NCBI RefSeq assembly: GCF_000429125.1
Contig: NZ_AUBG01000012.1
Coordinates: forward strand, 124,001 to 188,000
Origin: Aequorivita capsosiphonis DSM 23843
Lineage (GTDB): Bacteria > Bacteroidota > Bacteroidia > Flavobacteriales > Flavobacteriaceae
Direction: 5' to 3'
Length of the DNA: 64,000 bases
Of the stretch, positions 18,221 through 26,375 are shown one piece after another. The notes under the pieces were generated by a model. That model saw only the letters and a list, made by a program, of their open reading frames with translations. It was not told where the DNA came from and did no database searches. Positions within the stretch are counted from its first letter, which is position 1. The number at the start of each line of letters is the position of its first letter. A program made the position numbers and the translations under genes.

Positions 18221-18589
18221 TTTATTGTTATATTTTTTTGAAGTGATTTACTTATTATATCTTGAGCGTTTTCCTTTTTTGTTTTTTTCGGTGCCGCTTC
18301 CTTTTTGATGTTTTTGTAAGATTTCATAAGATTCATTTTAGATTTACTTCCCATAGCGCCCTCGCTGTTACCTTTTTTTGTTGCTGATACATTTTCAATA
18401 TTTGGAATTGATAAGGACTTATAAAAAGTGAAGCGCAGCGTAGCGGTTTATGCAGTCCGTTCAACTTCCAAATGTTGGTATTTTGCTGGCAATAAAAGGG
18501 TATAACGGCGAGGGTGCGGATGGAGGTTTAAAGACTTTTGTGAAGTACGAAAACATAGGAAGTGGCACCAAATGATTAAATGGAATTCC

Positions 18590-19210
18590 GATTTGGCGGA
18601 CTCCGTTCACAATTTCGGATTGGGAATGAAGTGTCCCGTTCCAGTCCCGATAGCTATCGGGACGGACCGGGTTAGCGGAATGGAAAGTAGAAATTGGGGA
18701 TGGTGTCCAAGACTTTTGTAGAGAAGCTCTTTTCCCGAAATAAAGCTTTTCGCGAAATGTAGGGAAATGGGCTGAACGGATTATGAAAATGGATTGCCCT
18801 AATGCTGTAGGGTTTAAAGCGGACTGAACTTCAAAGATGGAGATTAGGAATGAAGTGTTTCTCGCTTTTTTGCAGGATTAACGTAATGGAAATCGGAATC
18901 TTTGGAGTTTTGTCCAAGACCTTTACAGGGAAGCTCTTTTCCTGAAATGAAGCTTTTCGCGGAATGTAGGGGAATGTGCTGAACGGATTATGAAAATGGA
19001 TTGTCCTAATGCAGTAGGGTTTAAAGCGGACTGAACTTCAAAGATGGAGATTTGGAATGAAGTGTTTCCCGATTTTTTTCGGGATTAACGTAATGTAAAT
19101 CGGAATCTTTGGAGTTTTGTCCAAGATTTTTTTAATGAAGCGCATTTACCGTAATGGAGTTTTTTACGGAATGCAGGGGAATGGGTTGCAATGGCTTATG
19201 TAAACAAAAT
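18590..19210. repeat. Tandem repeats of 207 bp in a 1.1-kb non-coding region
   Basis: No gene fits between 18170 and 19286. The segment beginning gctgaacgga at 18771 recurs at 18978, and a partial third start is at 19185, each exactly 207 bases apart. The phrase ggaatgaagtg recurs at 18847 and 19054. A more diverged copy lies at about 18590-18770 (ggaatgaagtg at 18623) and carries a 16-base palindrome (cccgatagctatcggg, 18646-18661) that accounts for the 17 extra bases. The repeat is GC-richer than its surroundings. It may be an origin, a structured RNA or a recombination array; the sequence alone does not decide. Confidence 0.8.
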
Positions 19211-19286
19211 CTATAAAATGAATTAGCTTTTTGTCTTTCTTAAAATTTGTCATTCTTATTTTTACAATCTAAATAATTTTTTCATA

Positions 19287-20339
19287 ATGGCCAATAAGAA
19301 AAAACAACACTATGTCCCGAAATTTTATTTACGATACTTTAGTTTAAATGATTCCACGAAAATAATTAAGCTCTGTCTAAAGGATACAGGTAGAATCATC
19401 CATAAAGCAAATTTGGAAGGACAAGCCCAAGAAGATTATTTCTATGGCAAGGATTTGGAAAGGGAAGAATGGTTTGGGACTATTGAAAATCAGAGCTCAT
19501 TAATTCTAAATAGGGTGGTTCAAACAAAAGAGTTGCCAAAGGATAAATCTGATAATTATTATCTTATTTGGCTATTTATCCTTCTTCAAGCGTATCGCAC
19601 CAAGTCGAATGTTGAAGATTTTAATCATATGATAGATACAATTATGAAAACGGCAATGAAGCTCGAACCTCAATTTAAAAATTTTGATTATGATACTCAT
19701 TTTTTTGCATACGAAGATGCAATAGAAAAAAAACTTGACTTACTTCTTAATAGTCTACCTATGATGATGGATATGCAAATCAAGCTGATTCGAAATACTA
19801 CTTCAAATGAATTGATAACAAGCGACAATCCTATTTCGAAATATAATCAGTTTTTGGAATCAAGAAAATTTCCCTTCGGACACAATGGAATGGCAAGTAA
19901 GGGATTACAGATTTTTTACCCATTAGCACCAGATTTGCTACTTATAATGTATGACCCAAAAGTCTATAAAATTGGAAATAAAAAACAATTCAGTAACATT
20001 CCTATGAATGAAAAAGATATTGAGTATTTAAATATTTTAACTTGTTTGTATGCTAATAAATCTATTTATTCTACGGATAATGTAACTGATTTTCAGCTTG
20101 AACAATGGGTCAAAGAATCGAATATTTATAAAGAACAAAAGAAACTGGAAGTAAAACATTTTGACCCCATACAAAGTGAGGATGATGCTGAATCGGTGAT
20201 TGTACAACATCATCAAACGCCTTATATGATTAAACTGACCCTATCCTTTGTTAAGCAAACACAGCACGCCAAATCGTATAAAATGTCGGGCTATTATGCT
20301 GAATTTAGGGATGAGCGTATTCGAAATAGAGAGCAATAG
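19287..20339 (+). CDS. DUF4238 protein
   Basis: This is a 350-residue cytosolic protein of the DUF4238 family. It starts with KKKQHYVPKFYLRYFS, has the family LITSDNPISKY-like segment (NELITSDNPISKYNQF) near residue 175, and a middle with YPLAPDLLLIMYDP. The biochemical role is unknown. The genes occur sporadically and often on mobile DNA. It is the only plus-strand gene between the mob block and the metal block. Confidence 0.85.
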   Translation: MANKKKQHYVPKFYLRYFSLNDSTKIIKLCLKDTGRIIHKANLEGQAQEDYFYGKDLEREEWFGTIENQSSLILNRVVQTKELPKDKSDNYYLIWLFILLQAYRTKSNVEDFNHMIDTIMKTAMKLEPQFKNFDYDTHFFAYEDAIEKKLDLLLNSLPMMMDMQIKLIRNTTSNELITSDNPISKYNQFLESRKFPFGHNGMASKGLQIFYPLAPDLLLIMYDPKVYKIGNKKQFSNIPMNEKDIEYLNILTCLYANKSIYSTDNVTDFQLEQWVKESNIYKEQKKLEVKHFDPIQSEDDAESVIVQHHQTPYMIKLTLSFVKQTQHAKSYKMSGYYAEFRDERIRNREQ

Positions 20340-20393
20340 ATTATCTTGTTTCATTACGAACGAACATTATGAACATTATAGTCTATACAACAG

Positions 20394-20558
20394 TTAATGT
20401 TTATGAATATTCCCTTTTACCACAAAATAGTACAATAACAACGCGGATATTATCACAAATAATATTGCAAGAATACCATTGAACTTATCTTTCCTTGTGA
20501 TTTGATTATTGGATTTACCAACTTTCTTATTTCTTTTTTTTCTTTGTTTTTGATACAT
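20394..20558 (-). CDS. Small single-pass membrane protein (54 residues)
   Basis: ATG at 20558 opens a 54-codon frame. The N-terminal half is very basic (MYQKQRKKRNKKVGKSNN), then one transmembrane helix (ILAILFVIISALLLYYFVV) and a short His-containing tail. An AAAAGG stretch lies just upstream of the start. It shares the basic-head-plus-helix design with the small protein next upstream (20603-20776). Both follow the metal ATPase gene in the same direction. No family is recognised. Confidence 0.5.
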   Translation of the reverse strand: MYQKQRKKRNKKVGKSNNQITRKDKFNGILAILFVIISALLLYYFVVKGNIHKH

Positions 20559-20602
20559 CCTTTTTAGTTATTTCTAAATAACCCTCTATAATAGCTTTGT
20601 AT

Positions 20603-20776
20603 CTAAATAGTTATAAAGTATTTCAAGAAAAGCAGGAATAGAATAAACAAAACAAACAATACAAATATGATTATAACACCAATCCATATTATTTTATCCC
20701 TTTTAGAAATGACAGTTTTTTCAGTTTGTACTTTACTTTTCTCTTTCAGACGTCTTTTCCTTCGATTTTCTGACAT
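20603..20776 (-). CDS. Small single-pass membrane protein (57 residues)
   Basis: ATG at 20776 opens a 57-codon frame just downstream of the P-type ATPase stop. The first 27 residues are basic and hydrophilic (MSENRRKRRLKEKSKVQTEK); the rest is a very hydrophobic helix (IIWIGVIIIFVLFVLFILFL). The layout mirrors its neighbour at 20394-20558, which suggests a duplicated pair. A role in metal export or as a membrane toxin are both possible; neither is shown. Confidence 0.5.
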   Translation of the reverse strand: MSENRRKRRLKEKSKVQTEKTVISKRDKIIWIGVIIIFVLFVLFILFLLFLKYFITI

Positions 20777-20799
20777 ATACTATTGTTTTATTTATATAT

Positions 20800-22764
20800 C
20801 TATTTCTTCCATTCCATCTTCTGTAACCTTACGGCATTCAATATTGCCAATAAAGCCACGCCCACATCTGCGAAAACCGCCTCCCACATCGTTGCCAGAC
20901 CTCCTGCACCCAATACTAAAACAACTGCTTTTACTCCGAATGCTAAAATAATGTTCTGCCAAACGATGCGACGTGTGGATTTACCAATTTTTATAGCCTT
21001 TGCAATTTTGCTCGGTTGGTCTGTTTGGATGATAACGTCTGCAGTTTCTATTGCCACATCACTACCCAATCCACCCATTGCAATACCTACATCGCTAACC
21101 GCCAATACGGGTGCATCATTGATGCCATCTCCAATAAAAGCTACTTTGTTGTTGTTTTCGGACATCAGCTTTTCGACTTCTTTCAATTTATCTTCTGGAA
21201 GCAAACCCCCTTTTGCCCAATCTACACCCATTTCTTTTGCGACTTGTTGCGTAATAGAATCCTTATCGCCCGAAAGCATTATTATTTTGGTAATTCCTGA
21301 TTCACGGATTTGTTTGATGGCTTCGTGAGCATCATCCTTCAACTCGTCTGCAATAATTACATAACCAGCAAATTTGCCCTCAATGGAAACCATCACGATA
21401 GATTCTACTATGTTGTCGGTTTCAGATGGAACTTCGATGTTGTTTGACGTCATCAATGGTTTGTTACCTACCAATACGGTTTTACCGTTTACTGTTCCCT
21501 TTAGACCTTTTCCTGCTATTTCAGTTACTTCGGAAGCTTGAAAATCTTCGCCATCGGCTTTATATTCCATAATTGCCTTGGCAATGGGATGGGTAGATTG
21601 TTCTTCCATCGCCATTAGGTATTTCATAAATTCAGGCTCATTCCAATCAATGGCTTTTATTTCCTTGATTTTGAACACACCTTTGGTCACGGTTCCGGTT
21701 TTGTCCATAACAACGGTATTAACCTTTGTCATTTCATCCAAATACGATGCTCCTTTAAACAGAATGCCATTTTTTGAAGCTGCTCCCAATCCTCCGAAAT
21801 AACCTAAAGGAATAGAAATAACCAAAGCACAAGGACAAGAAATCACAAGAAAAATTAAGGCTCTGTATAACCAATCGCTAAAGATATAATCGTCCACAAA
21901 AAAGTAGGGTATAAACGTCAATCCAATCGCAAGAAAGACAACAATAGGTGTATAGATTCTTGCGAACTTTCTAATGAACAATTCGGTTTTCGATTTACGA
22001 GCTGTTGCATTCTGCACCATATCGAGAATTCGGGCAATGGAACTGTCCTTAAATTCTTTGGTGGTCTCAATTTCAATCACACCATCCAGATTGATACTTC
22101 CGGCAAACACCTTTTCGCCTTTTGCAATAGTATCAGGTTTACTTTCCCCTGTCAAGGCTGCTGTATTGAACGAGCCTTTTTTTGATAGCAACACCCCATC
22201 CAAAGGAATTTTTTCGCCCACACGAACCTGTACTTTTTCGCCAATTTCAACGGTTTCAGGATTTACAGAAATGTAATCGTTGTTTCGATAAACCAAAGCT
22301 TCATTAGGTCTTACATCGAGCAAGGCTTTAATATTGCTTTTGGCTCGATTGACCGCTGCGTTTTGGAACAATTCGCCCACTGCGTAAAAAAGCATTACTG
22401 CCACACCTTCGGGATATTCGCCAATGGCGAATGCTCCAATGGTAGCAATGGACATCAAAAGAAATTCCGTAAAGAAATCGCCTTTTATGATGCTGTTCCA
22501 GCCTTCTTTTATCACGGGAAAACCTACTGGAAGGTATGCTATTACATACCAAACGATACGTACCCAATCCTTAAAAAATGCAACATCAAAATAGTCCATA
22601 GCGATACCGATAATCAGCATCACAAAACTGAAAATTGCTGGTAGATAGGTTTTAAATTTTCCTACACTTTCCGGGTCGCTATGGTTGTGGCCATCGTCGT
22701 GTGCGTGTTCTCCTTTATGTTCTTCGGTATTGATATCACGAAGATTTTGTTTTTTCTTGCTCAT
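20800..22764 (-). CDS. Zn/Cd/Pb-type P1B ATPase
   Basis: This is a 654-residue heavy-metal export ATPase of the ZntA/CadA group. It has SCPCALVIS at about residues 309-317 (metal-binding CPC), the phosphorylation site DKTGTVT near 354, an HP motif (STHPIAKA), and GDGINDAP near 565. The usual N-terminal HMA domain is absent; instead a His/Asp-rich stretch (HKGEHAHDDGHNHSD) precedes the first helix. A C-terminal helix pair follows. The SpoIIAA-like gene lies 9 bases upstream, so both are probably one transcript. The Zn2+/Cd2+ preference is inferred from the subgroup. Confidence 0.93.
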   Translation of the reverse strand: MSKKKQNLRDINTEEHKGEHAHDDGHNHSDPESVGKFKTYLPAIFSFVMLIIGIAMDYFDVAFFKDWVRIVWYVIAYLPVGFPVIKEGWNSIIKGDFFTEFLLMSIATIGAFAIGEYPEGVAVMLFYAVGELFQNAAVNRAKSNIKALLDVRPNEALVYRNNDYISVNPETVEIGEKVQVRVGEKIPLDGVLLSKKGSFNTAALTGESKPDTIAKGEKVFAGSINLDGVIEIETTKEFKDSSIARILDMVQNATARKSKTELFIRKFARIYTPIVVFLAIGLTFIPYFFVDDYIFSDWLYRALIFLVISCPCALVISIPLGYFGGLGAASKNGILFKGASYLDEMTKVNTVVMDKTGTVTKGVFKIKEIKAIDWNEPEFMKYLMAMEEQSTHPIAKAIMEYKADGEDFQASEVTEIAGKGLKGTVNGKTVLVGNKPLMTSNNIEVPSETDNIVESIVMVSIEGKFAGYVIIADELKDDAHEAIKQIRESGITKIIMLSGDKDSITQQVAKEMGVDWAKGGLLPEDKLKEVEKLMSENNNKVAFIGDGINDAPVLAVSDVGIAMGGLGSDVAIETADVIIQTDQPSKIAKAIKIGKSTRRIVWQNIILAFGVKAVVLVLGAGGLATMWEAVFADVGVALLAILNAVRLQKMEWKK

Positions 22765-22773
22765 TTTATTTTA

Positions 22774-23130
22774 TTATAAATTTATCCATTGCTTGGCTTG
22801 TTCCTTATCTTTTAAATCAAAATATCTTACCTCTGAACCGGTAAAGAAATCGGTTGCCTTGGCAGCCCATTCTTGCCATTTCCTTTCGCCCACAAATGCC
22901 ATTTTGCCATAATCGGAAAGATGGGAGTTGTCTACTTTAATATCTGCCCAAAGACCTTGCAGGTCGTAACCGTGGAAATCGTGCATTTCAAAATAGAAAT
23001 CAACCTTCTGGTTGCTGTTCAGGATTTCATCAATTCGGGAATGTATCAGTTCTACATCGCTTGTAGATATTTTGCCTTCCAATTTTGCGGCAATTAAATT
23101 TTCGTTTTTAGAATTTACAAACTGTATCAT
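22774..23130 (-). CDS. SpoIIAA-like (STAS-fold) protein
   Basis: This is a 118-residue protein of the SpoIIAA-like group. It starts with a short strand, has LEGKISTSDVELIH, then YFEMHDFHGYDLQGLWADIK, and the conserved KMAFVGERKWQEWAAKATDFF. These small STAS-fold proteins bind nucleotides or lipids; their exact job is unknown. It is directly upstream of the metal ATPase gene (9 bases). Confidence 0.85.
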   Translation of the reverse strand: MIQFVNSKNENLIAAKLEGKISTSDVELIHSRIDEILNSNQKVDFYFEMHDFHGYDLQGLWADIKVDNSHLSDYGKMAFVGERKWQEWAAKATDFFTGSEVRYFDLKDKEQAKQWINL

Positions 23131-23232
23131 AATTTTATTTTTTTATCAATTTAATGAAATATATAGTGCTATGGAAGTGCATTTATTGGCCACTTCATAT
23201 ATCGCAGATTATTTAATTTTAAAATATAATTG

Positions 23233-23502
23233 TCACTTATTATCGATATTCTTTTCCATTTTACCTAAATAAAAAATCAATGCAACACTTGCACCTAACA
23301 GTCCAAACAGAATATTCTCGACAATTTGATTCCCGTTTATATTCAAAATTTCGACTAAATTACTTTTCAAATATTGCAGCCAATTAATTTCATTAGCTTG
23401 ATTTCCATAGTTAAAAATAGTGATTCCCAAGGGTTGAATAATAAATACACCTATGGCGAACCCTACTAGTATGGGAATTGATAATTTCTTAATTTTTATC
23501 AT
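23233..23502 (-). CDS. Small two-helix membrane protein
   Basis: This is an 89-residue protein with two predicted transmembrane helices (IPILVGFAIGVFIIQPLGI and ILFGLLGASVALIFYLG) joined by a polar loop with NLVEILNINGNQ. The basic N-terminus suggests the N-in orientation. No family is recognised. It lies within the metal-resistance block, between the permease side and the SpoIIAA-like gene. Confidence 0.6.
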   Translation of the reverse strand: MIKIKKLSIPILVGFAIGVFIIQPLGITIFNYGNQANEINWLQYLKSNLVEILNINGNQIVENILFGLLGASVALIFYLGKMEKNIDNK

Positions 23503-23538
23503 CTATTTTAAAATTAAAGGAGTCCAAAATTTTAAAGA

Positions 23539-23715
23539 TTAACCTTCCAAATCATAAAACCATTCTTCAGCCATAACAATTGCTTTTTTGATGGCTAAAT
23601 CTTGTGAAAGACCTTCCTTTTCTATTAAGTCATTCGCAATTTCGATTGCCTTTTTTCGTACCGCTGGATTAAGGGTGTCAAGCTCTGTTCTAAATTCTTC
23701 AAATGTCCAGTCCAT
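23539..23715 (-). CDS. Small acidic helical protein (58 residues)
   Basis: ATG at 23715 opens a 58-codon frame, MDWTFEEFRTELDTLNPAVR and onward, ending EEWFYDLEG. It looks fully helical and acidic, with no cysteine or signal peptide. It sits 9 bases after the APC permease stop on the same strand, so it is probably co-transcribed. Similar short proteins are remembered next to metal and transport genes in Bacteroidota, but no name is assigned. Confidence 0.6.
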   Translation of the reverse strand: MDWTFEEFRTELDTLNPAVRKKAIEIANDLIEKEGLSQDLAIKKAIVMAEEWFYDLEG

Positions 23716-23724
23716 AAAAATGTA

Positions 23725-25041
23725 TTAGTGTTTAAACAATTCATTTTCTTTTTCAGCATCTACGTCTTTTTTCGGTCTTTTATCCAAAAAATAATCGAGT
23801 ATTATTCCCACTATTATCGCACCTACAAAGGCAGCGTAAACCAATCCATCATATTGAATAATTAGAGTAAGGCTAACCAATATGGCCAAAATGGGCAGTA
23901 CTGGAACTTTACCGATGGACAATGGCACTCTAAAAGGTCTGTTCTGTTTTGGTTCTTTAAAACGCAAAATTATAAGTGCAATATTTACGGCAACATATAC
24001 AAGTAGCGCACCCAAAGAAGACATCCCAGCTACAATTTTAATATCGCCCAATAGCAAAAAACAACCCACCGCAGCCATAACCACAAATGTGGTTACCCAA
24101 GGTACTTTTTGTGCATTTACTTTGGTCATAAATTTTGGAAGCTCGCCCACGATTGCCATTCCGAACAACAACCTGCTTATGGAAATAATACCGCTAAACG
24201 CTGCATTGGCCTTGGCAAAGAGAGCAGCAACAGCCAAGACAACAGGCAACCAAGCATTAAGGTTGGATGCCGCCAAAGACAATGGCGAATCTACCTTCGA
24301 AATAGCTAAAGGGTCAGCTATGTTAAGCACCGTAAAAGAAATGAGTAAATAAAAGATGGTGGTAATTACCATTGTCAATAAAAAAGCACGAGGAATCGTT
24401 TTTCCAGGATTTTTAACTTCTGAACCCAAAGATGCCATATGCTCAAACCCTGTATAGACAAAAAACAAAGTCGCTGTGGCCGCAAGTGTCCCAGAGAATG
24501 ACTTTATTTGAAAAATTTCAGCTTTTGGCAAGCCTGTTTCTTTAAGTCCTATAAAGATAAGAATGAGCAAACCCAACAATTGAATACTGACCATAATGAT
24601 ATTAGCTGTTGAAGACTTCTTTATACCTGTAACACTTATCAAAGCAAGCAACAGTAGTAAACCATAACTTATCAATAATCCCGGTACTTCAAAAAAAGTA
24701 TTGAAATATCCCGAAAAAGCCAATAGTACAGCGGCAATTGTCGCCGAGCTATGGAAGGCAACCGTCCAACCCGTAAGAAAGGAAGGAATGTCGATTTTTG
24801 GAAATGCTTTCCTTACAAATATAAATTCTGCGCCAGCATTTGGATACGTAGAGGATAATTCGGCATAGGACATTGCGGATATACTGGCGGCAATGGCCGC
24901 AAAAATAAAACTCAACCAAATGTCTGTTCCTGCCTGACCAGCAGCCGCGCCAATTACAGTGTAGATTCCTGCCCCCACAATTGTGCCAACGCCATAAAAC
25001 GTAAGCCGAAGCGTACCCAATGATCTTTTTAATTCTGCCAT
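23725..25041 (-). CDS. APC-family amino acid/polyamine permease
   Basis: This is a 438-residue secondary transporter with about 12 transmembrane helices. It starts with the family signature LTFYGVGTIVGAGIYTVIG (helix 1 GxG motif), with GFEHMASLGSEVKNPGKTIPRA in helix 6 and following loop. It carries amino acids or polyamines across the inner membrane. It lies between a Fur-family regulator and a small protein in the metal block; why it is there is not clear. Confidence 0.9.
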   Translation of the reverse strand: MAELKRSLGTLRLTFYGVGTIVGAGIYTVIGAAAGQAGTDIWLSFIFAAIAASISAMSYAELSSTYPNAGAEFIFVRKAFPKIDIPSFLTGWTVAFHSSATIAAVLLAFSGYFNTFFEVPGLLISYGLLLLLALISVTGIKKSSTANIIMVSIQLLGLLILIFIGLKETGLPKAEIFQIKSFSGTLAATATLFFVYTGFEHMASLGSEVKNPGKTIPRAFLLTMVITTIFYLLISFTVLNIADPLAISKVDSPLSLAASNLNAWLPVVLAVAALFAKANAAFSGIISISRLLFGMAIVGELPKFMTKVNAQKVPWVTTFVVMAAVGCFLLLGDIKIVAGMSSLGALLVYVAVNIALIILRFKEPKQNRPFRVPLSIGKVPVLPILAILVSLTLIIQYDGLVYAAFVGAIIVGIILDYFLDKRPKKDVDAEKENELFKH

Positions 25042-25112
25042 AGTAATCTGCTTTTATTTAAAGAATCATTTAATTAGTATTTTTTTACATATTTTGGTTT
25101 GAAAAACACTGG

Positions 25113-25529
25113 CTAATTACCACTACATTTTTCGCATATCCCTTTTACTACGAGGTTTACATCTTCAGCTAAATAACCTTCGGGCAAATTAATGTGGGGA
25201 ATTTTATGTTTTGTGAGACAAACCGTTTCATTGCAGTTTGAGCAATGAAAATGAAGGTGCAAGTCCTGTTCTATTTTGCAATTACACCCTTTTTCACAAA
25301 GGGCATATTTTGAAATTCCCGTGCCGTCATCAATTTGGTGGACAATTCCGTTTTCCTCAAAAGTTTTAAGGGTTCTGTACAAGGTAGTCCTGTCTGCTTT
25401 TGTGAAAGCATTTTCTATATCTGTAAGGGCGACTGCAATTTCTTTTTCGGCCATATACTTGTAAATCAGGACGCGCATTGCCGTAGGGCGAACTTTTTTG
25501 TCTTCTAAAAATATTTCTATTTCTTTCAT
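25113..25529 (-). CDS. Fur-family metal-dependent repressor
   Basis: Start ATG at 25529 gives 138 residues; a longer frame up to 25562 would overlap the upstream gene. The N-terminal winged helix has VRPTAMRVLIYKYM and DRTTLYRTLKTFEENGIV. The C-terminal half has HLHFHCSNCNETVC and a final CEKC pair, the structural zinc site of Fur-family proteins. It is a likely regulator of the surrounding metal genes. The gene starts 4 bases after the DUF1232 gene stop. Zn (Zur-like) versus Fe or other metal cannot be decided. Confidence 0.9.
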   Translation of the reverse strand: MKEIEIFLEDKKVRPTAMRVLIYKYMAEKEIAVALTDIENAFTKADRTTLYRTLKTFEENGIVHQIDDGTGISKYALCEKGCNCKIEQDLHLHFHCSNCNETVCLTKHKIPHINLPEGYLAEDVNLVVKGICEKCSGN

Positions 25530-25533
25530 CGAA

Positions 25534-25917
25534 TTATCTATTAATGAATATGTGGCTAACAATTAGGTAAACCGCCAAAATCCAGATTAAAGCAATTATT
25601 ACACCTGCCACTATACTTTTCTTTTTATCCCAACTGTATGTTCGGGCTCGCTCCCTACATTCTTTAATAACCTCATTGGGAATGAGTTTTATCGCCCAAT
25701 AAATACCCAAAGGCAATAGGATGATATCATCTAACAGACCAAGCACGGGAATAAAATCGGGTATCAGGTCAATGGGGCTTAAGGCATAGCCGATAACCAA
25801 AATTATTATCGCTTTAGCCGTCCACGGTGTTCTTGGATGGCCATAGGCAAGATGTAGCACCACAAGTTCCTGCTTGAGTTTTTTTGCTTTTTCCTTTATG
25901 GTTTTTAAGAATCCCAT
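25534..25917 (-). CDS. YkvA/DUF1232 membrane protein
   Basis: This is a 127-residue protein with the DUF1232 core: TPWTAKAIIILVIGYALSPI followed by DLIPDFIPVLGLLDD, the signature of the family. Another hydrophobic helix follows at the C-terminus (IVAGVIIALIWILAVYLIV). Function unknown. It is tightly packed between the PII-like gene (12 bases) and the Fur gene. Confidence 0.88.
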   Translation of the reverse strand: MGFLKTIKEKAKKLKQELVVLHLAYGHPRTPWTAKAIIILVIGYALSPIDLIPDFIPVLGLLDDIILLPLGIYWAIKLIPNEVIKECRERARTYSWDKKKSIVAGVIIALIWILAVYLIVSHIFINR

Positions 25918-25929
25918 TAGTCTACAACC

Positions 25930-26262
25930 CTAATCTTTCTTTAGGGAATCTCCTGTTTTTATCTGAAAAGCATCTTCAATATTTGCTATATAAATAATAC
26001 CATCTCCTGGCCCGTCGGTTTTGGCGTTGGCTATAATTGTTTCAATGGCCGCTTGGGATTCCTCGTTTTGACAAACCAGTTCCAACTTAACCACTGGACT
26101 ATCTGTCACGTGAAAATCCAGCGACGGTCTTGCACCTTTTGACTTAAAGGCGCCAGTTCCTTCTGCTTGTGAAAGGGTCATACTTTTAAATCCATTATCA
26201 GATAGTGCTTCAATGACTCTTTGGATTCGGTTCGGTTTTATAAATGCTTTTATTTCCTTCAT
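25930..26262 (-). CDS. PII-family signalling protein linked to RND efflux
   Basis: This is a 110-residue PII-like protein: MKEIKAFIKPNRIQRVIEAL start, a T-loop region (GTGAFKSKGARPS) and the GPGDGIIYIANIEDAFQI C-terminal strand, as in GlnB. It lacks the classical uridylylation tyrosine context (RGxExY). PII-like proteins next to CzcA-type pumps are known in Bacteroidota and probably sense a metabolite or metal for the pump. The gap to the adaptor gene is 113 bases. Confidence 0.85.
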   Translation of the reverse strand: MKEIKAFIKPNRIQRVIEALSDNGFKSMTLSQAEGTGAFKSKGARPSLDFHVTDSPVVKLELVCQNEESQAAIETIIANAKTDGPGDGIIYIANIEDAFQIKTGDSLKKD

Positions 26263-26375
26263 ATTATAAATTTTTAAAATGTTAATCGATTTTGAACCGA
26301 GCCTGCTTTTTAATTTTTAACTAACTAATTAAGACGGTAACAAACTCGGAATCAAAACCTTTGATTATTATTGAA

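Noticed and set aside
20667-21328. Plus-strand frames over the end of the P-type ATPase
   Set aside because: They are shadows of the ATPase and of the two small membrane protein genes on the minus strand.
23171-23200. Inverted repeat ggaagtg / cacttc upstream of the SpoIIAA-like gene as metal-repressor operator
   Set aside because: Only six pairs match and the arms do not extend; no second copy near other metal genes was noticed.
26289-26361. Imperfect inverted repeat between the PII-like and adaptor genes
   Set aside because: The stem has a bulge and a 50-base loop and no T-run; it may be chance.
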